Assembly (NCBI RefSeq): GCF_029784135.1
Contig: NC_073745.1
Location: forward strand, 80,911,569 to 80,975,568
DNA from: Toxorhynchites rutilus septentrionalis
Lineage: Eukaryota; Arthropoda; Insecta; Diptera; Culicidae
Length of the DNA stretch: 64,000 nt
Direction of reading: 5' to 3'
Under the pieces are notes generated by a model. The model made no database searches, was not told where the DNA came from, and saw only the letters and a list, made by a program, of their open reading frames with translations. Shown one piece after another: positions 62,695 to 64,000 of the stretch. Position numbers and translations under genes: made by a program. The first letter of the stretch is position 1, and each line of letters opens with the position of its first letter.

Positions 62695-64000
62695 TAGAGA
62701 TGGTTAAAACGGTTCATTTCAGTGAGCGGCTCAGAGCCGTGCGCTCAATGTAAAGAGCCGGCTCATTTGAGCGGCTCGACGGCTCTTTTCAAGAATTGGT
62801 TTATTCGGATATGTAAAGAATGGAAGACGTAAAAAATAAGGTTTAAAACAATAATCAGTGCAGAGAAAGTAAAAATATTTCTTTACTGAAGGTTTTCTTT
62901 GATATATTTCCATCACAATGATCTTTTTATTTTTTTTTATTTATAAACATTATCTTTTCAATGTTATCTGATGAAAGTCGACTACATCTTTCACTGCAAG
63001 CTTGTCTTGCTTTCGGAACAACTCGCTCACATGGTACTGAAGTCGCCGGAATACATAATATTTAAAAAAAAAAAAGATAGAGCTGCGGAGAGATAGATTT
63101 CCTTTCATTCCACCAAAACGAGGGGTCGCTTAGTCTCAGCAAATGTGGATCTACAATAGATGTTGCAGCAGCTTTTGGATCATGTGAGGATCGAAGATTG
63201 CCAACCATTGCATCAAACTCCTCCCATTCAGATGACAGCGCTTCATCACCAACGTTTCGTAGGTGTGTATTCCATGGATGTCATTTTTAGCATCCTTATC
63301 AACGACTGGTGTGCATAGTTCTACTTTCTGTTATCCCCAAAACCTTGCTGATTGAAGCGAGGATCTAGCAGTATTTATTAGGCTACTAATTCGTCTGACT
63401 CAAGATTTGTAGATCGCTTTACCAGCTCCGAAATCAATTCATACAGAGCTTTTTTACAATCACTAGAACTGATTTCACTTGATCCATATAATGTTGATCA
63501 TGTCGAATTATCAGTCGGGAGAATATAGCAGTTTTCGATAACGACACAGTTTTCTCCCCGTAACGGTCACCATTTTGGATTTACATTTTTCACGAATAAC
63601 AGTGTTCTACTAGTCAAGTCCTTTCATTTGATACCCATATTGATGAGGTTTTGGCAAAATATGTAGTCTGTCATTTTATAACGGCCGCCATATTGGATTT
63701 CCATTTTACATAAATAACTGTGTCCTACTAGTCAAGTCCTTTCATTAGATACCCATATTTATGGGGTTTCGAGAAAATATGTAATCCGCCAAAATTTACA
63801 AACATACAAGCAGTTAAATGAAACCGCTTAAAAAGCAGCATGGGAAACATATATTTCTTCCACACTGCCGCAAGCCACACTGCCGGTTCGTCAGAACGAG
63901 CGTACGATTCACTGTTCTTTATCAATAAGCCGGCTCTTATAAGAAACACGGTGCTTGTATGAACCGCAGTTCTTTTTTGAACCGTGGTTCTCAAATGAAC
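62695..64000 (-). mobile_element. hAT element, partial (runs off the window)
   Basis: The left end TAGAGATGGTTAAAACGG resembles the hAT terminal consensus (CAGAGATG). It is followed by GAGCGGCTC/GAGCCG repeats, with related GGCTC and GAACCG blocks at 63920-64000. A degraded hAT transposase lies between. The other end and the 8 bp target duplication are outside the window. Confidence 0.6.
62950..63465 (-). pseudogene. hAT transposase C-terminal remnant
   Basis: Minus-strand frames read CKKALYELISELV, then after two stops LLDPRFNQQGFGDNRK (about 63340-63375), then PHLLRLSDPSFWWNERKS (about 63095-63145), then in another frame CIPATSVPCERVVPKARQ and SERCSRLSSDN (about 62960-63055). This is the usual order of the hAT C-terminal dimerisation region. 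At least two stops and two frameshifts show it is dead. The N-terminal catalytic part was not recognised in the window. Confidence 0.75.

Noticed and set aside
1..64000. CRISPR arrays, bacterial operons, rRNA genes
   Set aside because: No regularly spaced identical repeats with unique spacers, no Shine-Dalgarno-led gene strings and no rRNA-like blocks; the tandem repeats present are minisatellites without spacers.
1..64000. Endogenous non-retroviral virus fragments
   Set aside because: Checked because mosquito genomes often hold them; no frame showed flavivirus- or rhabdovirus-like motifs that I could support.

Overview
The window looks like non-coding nuclear DNA from a culicine mosquito (Aedes/Culex type). 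It is AT-rich, has no bacterial-style gene packing, and is crowded with nested transposable elements. These include an ITmD37E transposon (a family first described from mosquitoes), a DD41D rosa-like element, a DD34D mariner, a BEL/Pao retrotransposon, Helitrons, tRNA-derived SINEs, RNase H-bearing and L2/CR1-like LINEs, and MITEs. The species assignment is inference. No complete ordinary host protein-coding gene was recognised. The best host-type candidates are a two-exon THAP-domain reading frame (7077-7557, minus) and a possible orphan exon (44064-44245, minus).

Layout. 1-7.7 kb: AT-rich spacer, a 1.0 kb TIR element (2725-3752), a 5'-truncated RNase H LINE (5165-6833) and the THAP frame. 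7.7-10.2 kb: a hairpin-ended element (E1) carrying degraded histone H2A genes with histone 3' stem-loops. 11.7-20.4 kb: a non-autonomous Helitron split by an intact BEL/Pao element with identical 340 bp LTRs. 20.4-32.6 kb: spacer, SINEs, a 1.7 kb near-perfect palindrome (23686-25387), an L2/CR1-like LINE, a solo-LTR-like segment, a 1.4 kb foldback element (30245-31636), and a mariner inserted in its right end. 34.7-36.0 kb: ITmD37E. 36.4-38.5 kb: two hairpin-ended elements head-to-tail (E2, E3). 39.0-41.6 kb: Helitron fragments with a nested SINE. 41.6-46.2 kb: degraded RTE-like LINE pieces, a MITE, a mariner relic and the rosa-like element. 46.9-51.8 kb: a foldback MITE, a TTCGGGTA minisatellite, and hairpin-ended elements E4 and E5 (E5 is a second H2A carrier). 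54.5-64 kb: SINE, MITE, E6, a second RNase H LINE copy (minus) and a degraded hAT element running off the window end.

The most interesting signal is a family of at least six elements that share termini but differ in length and cargo. The 3' end is a short palindrome (GACGTAGTCCTACGTC, then A's) and the 5' end carries TGACGTAGGACTA, in several copies just inside a small hairpin. Each variant copy shows the same base changes at both of its ends: GTAGAACTAC in E2, GTGGGACTAC in E3, CATAGGACT in E4. This supports the pairing of the ends and suggests they evolve together. Two members carry histone H2A pseudogenes with TATA-like and stem-loop signals, another shares a 216 bp cargo unit with an H2A carrier, and two lie tail-to-head. 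I do not recognise a transposase for this family. Whether it already has a name in repeat libraries cannot be checked here.
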